Below are positions 11,002 to 24,100 of a DNA stretch of 64,000 nucleotides, piece after piece. Source of the DNA: Balanoglossus misakiensis (Eukaryota; Hemichordata); the NCBI GenBank assembly GCA_040954595.2, contig CM082578.2, positions 4,154,001-4,218,000 of the forward strand, given 5' to 3'. The stretch's first letter is position 1. The number at the start of each line of letters is the position of its first letter. The notes beneath the pieces were generated by a model that saw only the letters and a program-made list of their open reading frames with translations, did not search any database and was not told where the DNA came from. Position numbers and translations under genes: made by a program.

Positions 11002-13160
11002 GTTGTCTCAGCTCAGGTAATCAGGGGACTGTTCCTCGGGCAGGGTGCGCCCAGTGGCGGCTACAGGCTGTGAAAAACACCTACGCTGACCCGCAGGTGC
11101 AATGGCTATAGCTCCTTCAGATTGGCAGATATTGATTATATGATCTCTACAAAGTCCCATACAGGGTAGTTGACACACTTAGGCTGCTGGTCACAAACTA
11201 GACATTTACTTTGTTCCGCATAGTATTTAAATCGCTGTTTGTGTCTCCTATGCATGCTATTTCGTATGATCCCTCAAGGTCATTGGTACTCTCGGTTCAC
11301 TGTTCAGTTGTTACAAAATATGTCTGGTGGTATAGCGCCCCCGTGCGACAACTGTTTCCGTGCGCAGTACGCAGAATGAGTACGCAGTAGTCTCGGTTAC
11401 CCAGACTCGATAGCCCGCGCGAAGGAGTCAAGGTAACCGAGTGTCACGATTGAGTTTTAACGATCATAGATCTTGTTTATGATTACGTAAGAAGTCATTC
11501 ACTTATATGGTTTTAGTCCAGTATTGACATAGGTACTTGCCCCAGATTGTGTAATTGATACATGTCAGAACGAGATAGAGATATCACGCGCTAAGTTCAT
11601 GTTTAAGAAACTTGACTAACGTATTACTAGTAATAAGGTGTGGTGAAATTTGAGATCACACGTTTATCACCGGATATCCGTGATGGGAGTCAACGAGCAT
11701 GGATCGAGTCGTGTATTTCTTACGTGTGACCAGTAATAAACCAGAACTTTGTGTTACTCGGAAAACTTATTGTAAGTCTCTGTCTACGAAAGCTTTACGA
11801 TCTGCCGGGTACCTCTCTCGGACTTTATGAATATGTTGGGTGGAGATGGAGATGGAGAGAATTTACGCTCCCAGCCTTCGGACGTGGCTGATTCCCCACA
11901 GAAGCCCCGATGAGGTAAACGTCCGAAGGACGGCGGGCCGTAACACAAGTACGCAGTGACTGCCACGTGTTTTTTCTAGGAACCATAAAAGCAGCCATTT
12001 GGTTAATTTATCCAATAAACTTATTAAAGAAAAATGGCCTGTTGTATATTACATATGGTCTTGCACTTTAAAATCAACTTACATCAGGCACTGCAGATCA
12101 AATGTTCGCATACTCTTACAATACGTTACAATTAATTTTAATACCAAAGGTTTGTTACCACCTATTGTTGGTGAAAAATCCTGGCAGTGTCGCTTTTACA
12201 GAACGTTGGGTTGAAACGTTCCGCTATACCCTCTGGACGTGTACATATCGTTCAAGTCCAGATAGGTCCTGCGACATGTGCGATATTTACGTTCCCCGGG
12301 CAATGTTTGTCATCCATACACTGAGTGTGTGTTCATGTACCTGTATGATGATCAACGGTGGCGCCAGGAATACTGATTAAATTGCACCTAAGGTAAATAC
12401 CCGGGGTATAAACCCATAGCAAGCGTGTATCTGAAATTACTTGTTCTTTTGTTCGGAGGGTCTTATAACATGTATTAGAACTCCAGTAGCCGTTCATTCT
12501 CTAACTTATGAACCTGTACAGCCACAATCTGAGGTTGATAATATCTTTTTGTATACATACAATTTAATTAAATTACTGAAATTGACTATTCTGAGTTCGA
12601 AAGTAGAGTTCTGAAAAGAATTCAAAAACTGGCAGCTATTGGGGCTTCGAGTTGAATATATTGATTATATGAAAAGAGGCAATGCGCATTAGAGTCAGCA
12701 TTGCCACCCATGCACACACGTGTCACCATTAATACTGGGATTTACTATACGGGGCTGGAGGTTTATTGTGGCATGTATATATCATGATCAAAAACACATC
12801 GACACGGATGTACACGTCAAAGCACACCCAGTTCTTCATTTCAATCGCCTATATATCTCAATTTTTTTTTCTCAACTGACAAAGGGAACATGAGCTTTAA
12901 AGTAAAAACATGACACCCACTCGCGAGATCAAATGACAGCAAAATCATTACCTTCTTCGCGTAAATGTATCGTGAGAGGCAATAATTTTAATTTTACAAG
13001 TTGCCTCTCTTTCTCTCTCTCAAAATGCAGAACAGCTTAAAATTCCAGGGGCTTCTATGTGATTCTCCTGGCTTAGAAATCAATCATTTTCCAAGATCAA
13101 TTCAGTTGTATTTAAGAAAGTGTTGGGTTTGAGGTCAATGAGACAATTTGTACAAAAATT

Positions 13161-13374
13161 TCTTCATTAAATAGTTCTGTTTTAACAGCATTGGAAGTCT
13201 TCATTCCCCAGTGTCACTTGGCATGATACTATTGTCGCAGAGAACATTCCATGTTAGTGTGACACACTCTTCATTAAATAGTTCTGTTTTAACAGCATTG
13301 GAAGTCTTCATTCCCCAGTGTCACTTGGCATGATACTATTGTCGCAGAGAACATTCCATGTTAGTGTGACACAC
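13161..13374. repeat. 107-bp tandem duplication, two near-identical copies
   Basis: The sequence starting TCTTCATTAAATAG at 13161 repeats at 13268, and I see no mismatch over the second copy. Such identity in otherwise polymorphic noncoding DNA suggests a recent duplication or an assembly artefact. Confidence 0.85.
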
Positions 13375-13698
13375 AACTCTGGCGCAGATGGCACATAAAC
13401 GTCATCCCTGGCACAACCGTTATTGGTTTAGATCAACACACTACACCAGTGTCTCGCCGTTGTGGTTTAGTAGGCGCGGCACACGTAACAGACTTCTGAG
13501 GGAACAGGGAATCAGTGGTATCACATGTCATACTGGCCACCACTGTTACATGGGTAGTGTGTCTATAGAGGGCGCTTTGCATCATTGGTGACCATGTGCT
13601 ACAATGGCAGAGGACACTCTCGACTTCTCACACAGTTCAACAGTCCTGCTCTTCTTGAATATTTTCCAAATAGTCAAACATGTCATCATAGTCCAGTT

Positions 13699-14345
13699 TT
13701 TTAGGTCCCATTGGTTTTTACCATGGGGCCTTATGGGATCGGTTGCGTCTGTATGTATGTATGGATGGATGGATGTATGTCTGTATGTCCGTCCACATCG
13801 AAAACTTGAAAACCGCTGCACGTATAACCTCGATATTTGGTGTGCAGATGCAGGCAGGGCTGTAGATGGGAGTTTGTTCAAATGAAGTTGTCATTGCCAA
13901 AAATATGCAAATTAGCTGGGAAAATGTGAAATTGGTCAAAACTCAAAAACTCAACAACCACTGGTCATATTGATTTGAAAATTGGTATGCATGTACCTTA
14001 TGTCAACCTCATACAGTCCTGTATGTTTTGAGCTAATATTATTGATTTCCTATGTTTTATGCATTTTTAGGTCCCATCGGTATAGGCCTATATATTATAC
14101 CATGGGACCTTATGGGATCGGTTGCGTCTGTATGTATGTATGTATTGATGTATGTCCGTCCACATCAAAAACTTGAAAACCGCTGCGTGTATCACCTTGA
14201 TATTTTATGTGCAGATGCAGGCTGGGCTGTAGATAGGAGTTTGTTCAAATGAAGTTGTCATTGCCAAAAATTTGCAAATTAGCTGGAAAAATGTGAATTT
14301 GGTCAAAACTCAGTAACTCAAGAACTACTGGTCAGATTGCTTTGC
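13699..14345. repeat. Two copies of a dispersed ~290-bp module with TGTA simple repeat
   Basis: Both copies read from 'aggtcccat', through 'cttatgggatcggttgcgtc', a TATG/GATG run, 'gtccgtccacat' and 'gaaaaccgctg', to 'gcaaattagctgg'. The same module lies at the centre of the giant inverted repeat (55960-56710), in both orientations. It appears to be part of one composite repeat family together with the ~239-bp DR1 unit. Confidence 0.8.
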
Positions 14346-15101
14346 AAAGTGGTGTGTATTAACTTTATTGAGTTGTTTTAATTAGGTAGGAACTCCCTCC
14401 TGTGTTTCATATAAACACAGCAAATTCCTGAATGATTACATAACTGGCTAAGTTTCAAGAGGCCAGCTGTTCTATTTAGTGTATGTACAGTACATATGCC
14501 ATTGGCAGCTTATGGGTCAGTCAGTGTTTGCCCATTGATCTCTCTCTATGTGTGTGTGTGTGTCTGTCTGTCTGTCTGTATATGGCCATGTACTCCGGTG
14601 TAGACTTTTTCTTGTGTAATCCCTCAATGGGACCGCCGTGTCCTTGACGCGACTTTTAATCTTAATTGTTTCGATTGCCGAAAAAGTTCGATATGCACTA
14701 CACAGTTTGCTTCTGGAGAATGGTACCAACCTGAAAGAGGGCAGGAAACAAGAATAATGTACTGAGTAGAACATCAATTATCCGGACATTGATTATCCGA
14801 ACTAATTCCAAAGTCTACATGTAGTTGTATACCTTGCTTAATCATTGTTTTATGGTTGCGGCCCTCGCTGTCAAAGGATGCCATTATAGTTCAGCACTTT
14901 CCTCTTTAATAAAGTTATTTCTTTAAACAACCTTACCACCCATTTATGCCTTTTGTTGTATCCTCGGGTGTGAATCATTTGGATGCAATCGCAAAAGGTG
15001 TGAAAATAAACAGCTCAAGAATGGCACGGTCCATTCAGCTGCATATCATTATCTGATAAAATTATTTTGACCAGCTATAGAAGACTACCATACCTTTAGT
15101 A

Positions 15102-15107
15102 TTTATT
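15102..15107 (-). terminator. Poly(A) signal AATAAA of the kinase gene
   Basis: AATAAA on the minus strand lies 12 bases after the TAA stop of the kinase gene. The 3' UTR would be very short if this is the signal used. Confidence 0.6.
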
Positions 15108-15119
15108 GGTGGCACCTTT

Positions 15120-18100
15120 TTACTGAGATGTCCTGTCGTTCCTTGTTTTAATCCTCAAGATTTTTGGGAGTCGCCTTTTCTTTTCGATTTCTCTCTGAGG
15201 TGCTTCACCCCTGGCATGTTCATCTGAGCAGAAAGTGATATTTTAACACACCGAGAGTTTCAGTTGAATGTTAGATACTATAATTACATGTACATGTAGC
15301 TTCCTTGCAATATACCGGTACATGTATACATTTATATATAGAAAATGAGAGCCAAAAACCATTTGAACAGTTAAGAAATGTTGCCTACCTTTTGCATCAT
15401 GTGTACGGCCTTCTTTTTTAGCTCCTTTATTTCTTCCATTCTTCTTATGATTATCAGTGTTGACATTAACTGGCATACAAAATGCCCTTGCCATAATTCT
15501 TCTAAAGAATGAGCCAATCCTACGACGTGCTCTCTTCTTAGGTTGAGCTGCAATAATATTATCATTTTGTCACCTTTAATGCTCAAAGTAGGAAATATCA
15601 AGGGATCTGTCTACACTGAACCCTGTCTGATCTGGAATCCTGTCTATACAAAACAGTTTCTAGTCCCCTTCACATAGAACTTTTAAAAGAACCTCTATAA
15701 TGGAAGTATAAAGCAGATTTGTCTGCAAAATGTAACAAACATAATATTCTTAGTTCCTTTGGTGTCCAGTTTCGACTGGTTTTGACTGCATAAATCAATT
15801 ATTTTTTCAAGTGTGGGTCTTTGTATCAATCATGGTCAGATTTTTACATGTCTGTCTGTCTGGTTTCTTTAATACGTGTCAGCTTGAGACAAATAAATCT
15901 TAAAGGGACAAAGTCTCTCTCTCAGTGCCCTTTTTCCATTAATTATGTTTGATACAAGACATTATGTGATTCTACATGTTGATATATAGTGAATCAACAT
16001 TCAACCACACATACCTTCAATCCCACTTGTAGACACGAGAGTGAAAAACTTGCCAAAATGAATAATCGGTGTTTACCATTTATTCATTTTAGAGATATTT
16101 TTACTTTCATATCCTACAAACAGGATGGAAGTTGTGTGTGGTCGAACGTTGATTTACTATACATCCACATGTAGTATAATATAAACAGTGTCTTCCATCA
16201 AACATAATTGATGGAAAAGGGGCAGCGAGAGAGAGACTAATGTCCCTTTAAAGTGTTACAATATTGGCCTAAAATCTGCACCACCTAAGACGATACTGTA
16301 AGATTTGACATGTGCACTGTTGATTGTTATTACGGACCACGTTCCACATTATAAGGCTACATGCAAATAAAATATAGGTACAGGTTGCTTTCTTACCCCT
16401 GTTGTCTGCATCAGTATCTTCTCCATCAGATGTCTGCTCCAAAAGAGGAGACTCTGTGACATCAGCTATCTCTATAATGTCCATTTGGTCCTTGATTTCA
16501 GCTGATTGCACCATTGGCTTGTCAGGTACCTGCATTGTATGTTCCTTCTTCTTGTCATCGAGTGTCTGCATTGAATCCTCAGGTTTTGCAGCATCAGGAA
16601 CCTGCGCAGTGTTCCCCTTTTTGAGGCAAGCTGGCGACAGCACGACTGAAGTTTCCTGTTTGCTTCCCCTGGCTACGGTGATGGATCCTGTCAGCATGGA
16701 GTTTCCAACTTTGAATTCCACAGTGGCAGGATCTTTGACTGGAACAGCCAGAGCAGGCTTTTCATTTTCGAGATGATGACCAGATGATGGGGAGATAGAG
16801 TTGGTATCTTTTGGCTCATAGCCAACAGCGCTTCCACTGGCTGTCTGAGTGATCGATGTAGCGGGAACATCTTGAGCACTTTGTTGTACCTGGGCAGATG
16901 GTACATGTCTTTGGCTTGGCTTTACAGATATATCACTGTCTGTATTTATGAATGGGTGAGATAGAGCTTCCTGTACAGTGATTCTTCTATCACTGTAATA
17001 ACTCAACATTCTGTAGAATTGAAAAATAAATCAAACGTTCTTTCACCTGAATTATTGAAAGTATGAATTTAAGGAAAAAAAAGTGATAACATTATTAGGA
17101 AACAACATCATAAAGAGATATATGAATGAATAGAAAATTAAAGGCAGATGAGCATATTATTCTCTATTTACAATGTACATTCAATTGTACTTCTTAAGGG
17201 ATCCACGTTATTGATCATGAAATGGGAATGTAATTACAAATTTTCACACAATAAAATAATAAAATGGATGTCCTGCTCAAACATGGCTACATTCATGAAA
17301 GTATACAACAGTGGAAATAGTGCATACAATCTTTACAGACATAACATCGTGCCGTCTACAGGACATTATGGAAATGCGTGGATTTTAATTTACTCTGACA
17401 AAATATTCTCAATTTCTCTGTATATGGAATATTATTGTAAACTGAAAACAAATTCCTTTCCTATCGAAAGACATTTTGAGATTGACAAATATCAGGCAGT
17501 TGCAGCTAATTTGCTTTAATTGGATGTATTTAAAATTATAAATTTACTTAATTGTTTATGGTATGAAGTTTCATGCGCAAAGCAATTATATCTTAAAGGT
17601 ATACGGTCACCTCCAATTTACATATCGCCATATATAGTTGAAATGGCGTATTTGAGTGTTCTAAGGAACGCTTTATTTTCGCGTGTGCCACCCACTGAAA
17701 ATCTGTGATTGGTTAGATCTCGATTTACCATGGTAACTGTGGCTAAATTTGTATAGGTGACCGTATACCTTTAAGTCCAAGCTATACAAGTATTTATATG
17801 TACATGTACATGTAACCACAGTTACTAGAAATGTAACTAATCCTACACTTTTTATACTATAGTAATCAATTCATGGTAGATTAGATGTTCCCATGCAATA
17901 ACTAGACTTTTCACTAAAAAAACCTACAAGTACGTGTACAACTGAAAGCACTGCTGTTGCTTTAACTATTACATGTACTTGTCTCTTAATCTGTTACACC
18001 TACAACTAATATCGATAAAATCTAAACTATTTTTTCAAACACTTCCATGACTAATGTAATATCTTACTGTGATTATTTCCCTACAACTAACCTTTTCACC

Positions 18101-21100
18101 AACTCAAAAAAATTGACAAAGTCCTTCTTTTCAGGGATTCTGCCTGACCTATTCTCGATCACATCATCGTACCTAATCCTACTTTCTAACGGGCTAGTCA
18201 GTGGCCTTACCTAAAAATTGAGGGCATAACAGTTGAAATATTCCATCACCTAGTTATCATGTGACAATTTAAATTGTTATAGATATTTTTAAACTTTGTC
18301 TTGTAACCATCACATGTAATCACTATTTTAAATAAAAGAATACTTCATTTTCAATTAGCGTAGGATATGAGAACCTGTCCAGTTTTGACTACAGTTGATG
18401 TGAAATTCCTATAGCAAAGTACTTCAACTCCATGTCACCCTATATGGTGGAACACTGGTATATGTGTACGTGTGTGTCTGTGTTTCTCCACCCCTGTGCT
18501 CTTCTTGGATGCCCTAATTCTTGTCCATCAATCACGCAATCTGGTCATGTGACCCATGGCGCTGTCATTTCCAGGTGACGGGCAAGCAATATTTCGGCAT
18601 GCAGTAAAAGTTTTTTCCAAGTATGTTTTTACTTAAGAACCGCCAAATATGTTACATATATATCAGGTATGGTGCCTCATCAGCCTCATGGCGTTTCATC
18701 TGCACAGTCTTTGTCTGCAGCACGTTGCTGAAGTTGCCCGTTATCTGGAAATGTGAACGCCAGCGGAACGTCCTGCGCCTGAGTGCATCTGACGTCATTT
18801 GATATCGAAGAATAGCTGCACATATATACTGGTGGCTTACCTAGTTAGTAAGCTCCCTTACTCAAGTGTGCTCATTATAAAATGCTGTAAACATCACTCA
18901 GTAATGTACCCTTTCACCCCTATTTCATGATACACAAGTCAAACTATGTAGTGGGACATACGTACAATATGGGGTTTAACCAAAGAATGAGGAAACTGGG
19001 GTAAGAATTTATTATTCAGATACTCACCAGAGATCCATATGGTAAAAGTTTGAATATATACATTCCATTGGGTATTTGACTGTAAAACATGTTAGTATAC
19101 TTTCCATAGTCCAGAATTGATTTGGGTACATCTCCCAAGACTTCGATGTACTCTCCTACCAGCTGTGGCTGTGAGAGGATGACAACATGTAAATGTACAA
19201 AGACAACATGTCAATATCATGTACATTAGATTAATTACATGTACATGCAATTTGAAACTCCATGGTATTTAGTGATGTCATCTACAAGTTGTTGTTTTTT
19301 TTACATGTACCTTACCGTTGTATAAGCAGGAAAGAGGCTATGTCCAGTGTACATTTCATAGACAATGGTTCCAAGACCCCACATATCGATGGCTTCATCG
19401 AAGTCTGTACCGAAAGTGATCTCAGGAGCTCTGTACCAACGAGTTTGTATGTGTTCTCCTTTAACCTGTTATTCATAATACAAAACACAAAATTTTAAAG
19501 TCAATAGAAGTTATAAGACTTTAGACAATATACACAGTAGTTGAAAGAAAATCTTGATCGTAATCATTATGAGAATTACTGTAAAACGGGTTATTTTCGC
19601 GACAGGAAATTTTCGCGTTATCAAAAGAGGCAACAGTTATGCGAGGACTAATGTTCTCGTATTTCACTGCATTATTGTTATCTCCGAAAAACATTTTTAC
19701 GCAACTTTTAATTTTCATGCTGTTTTGGCTCTCGCATATTTCGCTAAAATTTATTGCTTGCAAAAATAACCCATTTTACAGCAATGACAGAACTGGAGGT
19801 CTATGCACTTACACACTCATTCTTGCGACGTGCCAGGCCAAAATCAATGACTTTAACATCAATCTTCTTGTGATCTTTCAGCATGATGTTGTCTGTCTTG
19901 AGGTCACAGTGAATGACACCCACGCTTGGACTACCCAAGAATTCCAAGGCTTCCAACACCTGTCTGGTTATTTTTCGTACGACGCCCAAGGAGAGTCTCT
20001 TGGCTTTTGATTTACTGATTAGGTCATGCAGACTTCTTGTGTACAATGGCATTGTAATACAGAGCGAGTTCTTGTATTCAAACGCTGATTCCATTATAAC
20101 TAGAAAAGAATGAATCACAACAACAGCTATTAAACATACCGGGTACATGAACAATAACACCACAGTCACACGGAGTGACTGTGTCTACACTGCACTGCAC
20201 TATTAAATCTCAACTACCAGTAGTTAAAACACATGGTAAATATACCTCGCCGATGGCTCGGGCATCATCATTATTATGGTCAGAGATCACCATCCCTTGA
20301 GCAGGCTAAAGATTATGATATTGCCCTCGCTAACATGTGTTATGATTTTGGCCATCCCAAGCAGAAAAGGGTCTTATGGAAGCACATTACTTACGACCAT
20401 AAGACCCCTTATTTCTGCTTGGGATGGCCCATTTAAATACAGCATGTAGTCAGCATTGTTATTGTGCAAAATTGGTATACATACCAGTCCAGACTAGAAT
20501 TCATTTGTTAACAATAACAAAGGCCGTTACACCATAGTTACACACATACAGGCTATGTTGACAAGCATAGTACTGATCAGTATATTACATACACAGAAGA
20601 AAAACACTCAAAAATTAACGCCAAAAGTCCCTTTAATCTTACCTGTGTGAACATTGTATCTTGGACTGTTTTGTTTGATCCAACCGAGCATTTTAACTTC
20701 AATTCTTAGAATCTTATTCTGACTCTCCCACTTATCCAACTCGACCATCTTCAGGGCTTTCTCCATCCTGGATTGTCGGTCCCACACTTTCACAACCTGC
20801 AAAGAATCATTCAGTATGCAGTGGTTGTCGTGGGTTACAGAATGAAAACACAATACAACTATTTATTATACACCTACTGCTGTAACGTATGGAGTTCCGT
20901 AATACAATAATTCGCGGTATCACCGTACAATAATTATTCAAATGAGGACGCGGAGTCCAATAACACCAGGGTTATTGGACGCATTGTGACTTTGACCTCA
21001 CAGGACAGGTGATCAATGTAAACAATGATGATATTAACCCTACTCTGACGAAAATTTATAGAAAAAGTACACAGCTGTTATTAAACTAAATTATTGGTGA

Positions 21101-24100
21101 CCCAAGATGCGAAATAAGTCAAAATCCACGCTGAAATTTCAGTCGAAGGAATCTGTGAACGAACAGGCGAGCGCGTTCATTTCAAGTTCCAGAACGAGCT
21201 CAGCGCAAGCAGCGTAGAACGTCACGCGCGAGACAGGCAGTTCGACACTAGCATCACCTGATGCGCGAGGTGAAGGCCCGTTCGATATGCAAATTACATC
21301 ATGGTGGCGTCTAAAAACTAGAAAGTCCGATAGCGGCCAATTTATTCTTTATCGTTCATCAAGGACGTCCAGAAAAGGTGTATAATAATAAGGTTATTCA
21401 CAAAATACCGGGATTTATGTCCTCGTACATCGTACGCTTCGGTATTGTCCTCGACGCTGCGCGTCTCGGACAATACCTGCGCTGCACGATGTACTCGGAC
21501 ATAAATCCCGGTATTTTGTGAATAACCTTATAATATCAAGATTTTGTCACAGAGATTTCAGAAGATCTTCCAACTTTCTATGGACAATATCAGTGATGAG
21601 CCACTGACTCTACAAACTCACTAATGACTCAAGAAGATTTTCCACAGTCCATATAAATATATAGGGCTGACTCACATACATTTTAAAAAATCCTCAAATT
21701 GACTCAAAGATTTTTTTTAAATATGTTTGTTAGAGGGCACACTGAACAAAATCACAAAAGCTTTATCTTTTTTTAATTACTGCATGTAAAAATATATATA
21801 TTGAAAACCATATCTTTCAGTCTAACTTCATAAAAAATTGGACATCAGCCACTATGTATTGCAATGTACAGTATTAACTCTTTCACCCCTAGTTCCCTCT
21901 TTAGAGGTCCAACCATACCATAGAAAAACAATGGGTTTGGACTGAACCATGCTGAACCATGGAGGTGAAAGGGTTAGAGCATGTGAGAAATGCAAAAAAA
22001 AATATACTTACCACTCCATATCCTCCCTTTCCGAGTGTTTCCTTAACTTCATAACGGTTGAAATAGACAGCACCTGCGGCAAGCTTCGGTTTCTGATCTT
22101 GTGTATTTCGAAAAGTGGGAGTATACATAGACGGGATGGCAGGTGTTACAGGAATCAGGGTCTTTCTTTGCTCTGCTGCCAGTTTCTTCAGTCTCTGCAG
22201 TCGGCTGGCGTAGTGGGATTTCACTGGCTGTTCAACAGGTGGTTCTGCTGGTGATCTCGGTGCGGCTACTCTACTCACACCACCGTTCGGGAGTGGTCTT
22301 GGAACACCTGGTTTTGGAACTGGCACCTGAGACTGTGGCTTGACAACCTCTTCCCCAGCAGTAGTGGTGGTGGCGACAGTAAGACCCTTTGGAAGCAGTC
22401 TTGGAGTCGCTGGCCGCACAGCTGGTCTCCTGGTTGATGCATGAGGCCTTGGCAGCACTGGCTCAGCACTCTCTTTTCCAGCAACAATTATTTTCGGAAG
22501 AGGTATCCGACTTCGAGACAAGGGTTTGGCACCCTCTTTACCAGCAGCCGCAGCGGCAATCGGTTTTGGAAGAGGTCTTGGTATCACTGGACGCTCAACT
22601 GGTTTACTCGTTGATGTACAAGGCTTTATATATATTAGTTGCAGACATCTTCGAGACACTGGCCTAACACCCTCTTTTCCAGCAGCAGTTGATTTCGGAA
22701 GAGGTATTCGAGTTCGACTTCGAGGCGCTGGTTTGGCACCCTCTATACCAGCAGCGGCAGCGGCAATCGGTTTTGGAAGAGGTCTTGGTATCACTGGACG
22801 CTCAACTGGTTTACTGGTTGATGTTACAGGCATTAGTGGCAGATGAGCACCCTCTTTACGTGCAGCTGAAGCGTTTGAGGAGGCTGCTCGCTTTTTAATA
22901 GCTCCTCTCTTCGTAGCATCCATTGTTGAATGCATTGGCTTGGAAATTATAGTACCAGGCTCTGCTGCAACTGCCACAGAAGATGATGCCTGGGCAACAC
23001 GGTCAGAAACCTTACTCACAGGCTTCAGAAGTGACCCTGAGGATGCTGCCCATGCAGAAGTTGGAAGATGTCTTGTACCAGTAGTGGTTGCCTCAGCAGC
23101 AGTAAGACTTGGTGGGCATGGAGACACCGCTTGGGAATCAAATGATTTGGAATCACCTCTTGCATTCAGCTTGTCAGCTGCAGTCATGGGCATCAAATCT
23201 TGTCCACTAGTCTTCTGCTTTGGCTCGGGCAACTGATGATAAAAAGTACAACACCTTTCAGTCTCAGAAATAGAATAAGATGTCTCCACCAAATAGTATT
23301 TGAACAATATTCCATTCAACAGTATTCCCAGTGCAGTGGTTCTCAAGTTTCTTCAGTGGACGGACATACATTTTACATGTACCGGGGTACACACATACAT
23401 GTACACCCAGGGCTTGAAAATTAGCAGTAGTCTGAGTGATAGTCACATGCCAACTGACTATCAGTTGCTCCTTACTACCACTAACTTTGCAAAATGGTAG
23501 TCATCACTGACTACCAGTAGTTGGAGCCACATCAGCTGTGCTATTGAATAGGTAGAAAATTGCACTGACATGTGTAAACGCTGTATTACATGCTTTATTT
23601 AGAAAGAATTTTTACTGTATTATACAAAAGTTCTGGCTACAAAGTTTGCAAGGCTGACTATCAATGTGGTAGTGCATGTAGTGTAAGTCACAAGTACCAG
23701 GTACATGTACCAAGATATTGAGCCCAAAGTCCACACATACACACCATACACATACCAGGTACATGTATACTGTATACTTATACTTTGTATACAAATGACA
23801 GACCCTGACTGATTCCTTAAAGCTCCTTGTGGTGTACTTATTCCAAATGGAAGCTAAAAATGGTGTTGAGTGAGTTAATTTAAAATCTAAAGGGCAAATT
23901 TTCTACTAAAACTGTCTGCATAGCAAGTATTGGAATTTAAATTTTAATCAATGGTAGTTCTGAAGGGGTCTTGTTGAGTATTAATATTACAAAATGTTCT
24001 TGAAGCAAAATCTATTACCTTCATAACTTCATTCTTGACAGTCTCAACGAGTTCTCCCTTTGGTACAGATTCCGCAGGTTTTTTTCTAAGGGATCCTGTA

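Larger units (their letters stand above)
11002..15119. other. Intergenic region between two minus-strand genes
   Basis: No exon chain supported. It holds a GC-rich inverted repeat near 11392-11437, a 107-bp perfect tandem duplication (13161-13374), two copies of the 'aggtcccat' repeat module (13699-14345) and a TGTG/TCTG simple repeat near 14545-14580. The first part must contain the promoter of the sushi/HYR gene, but no TATA box in a convincing position was found. Confidence 0.6.

Noticed and set aside
16402-16776. 124-aa plus-strand ORF
   Set aside because: Opposite strand of kinase exon 9 (17010-16397), whose phases and similarity are consistent.
21949-23236. Several plus-strand ORFs of 66-106 aa
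   Set aside because: Antisense shadows of the low-complexity proline-rich kinase exon; they share its internal repeats and have no splice support.
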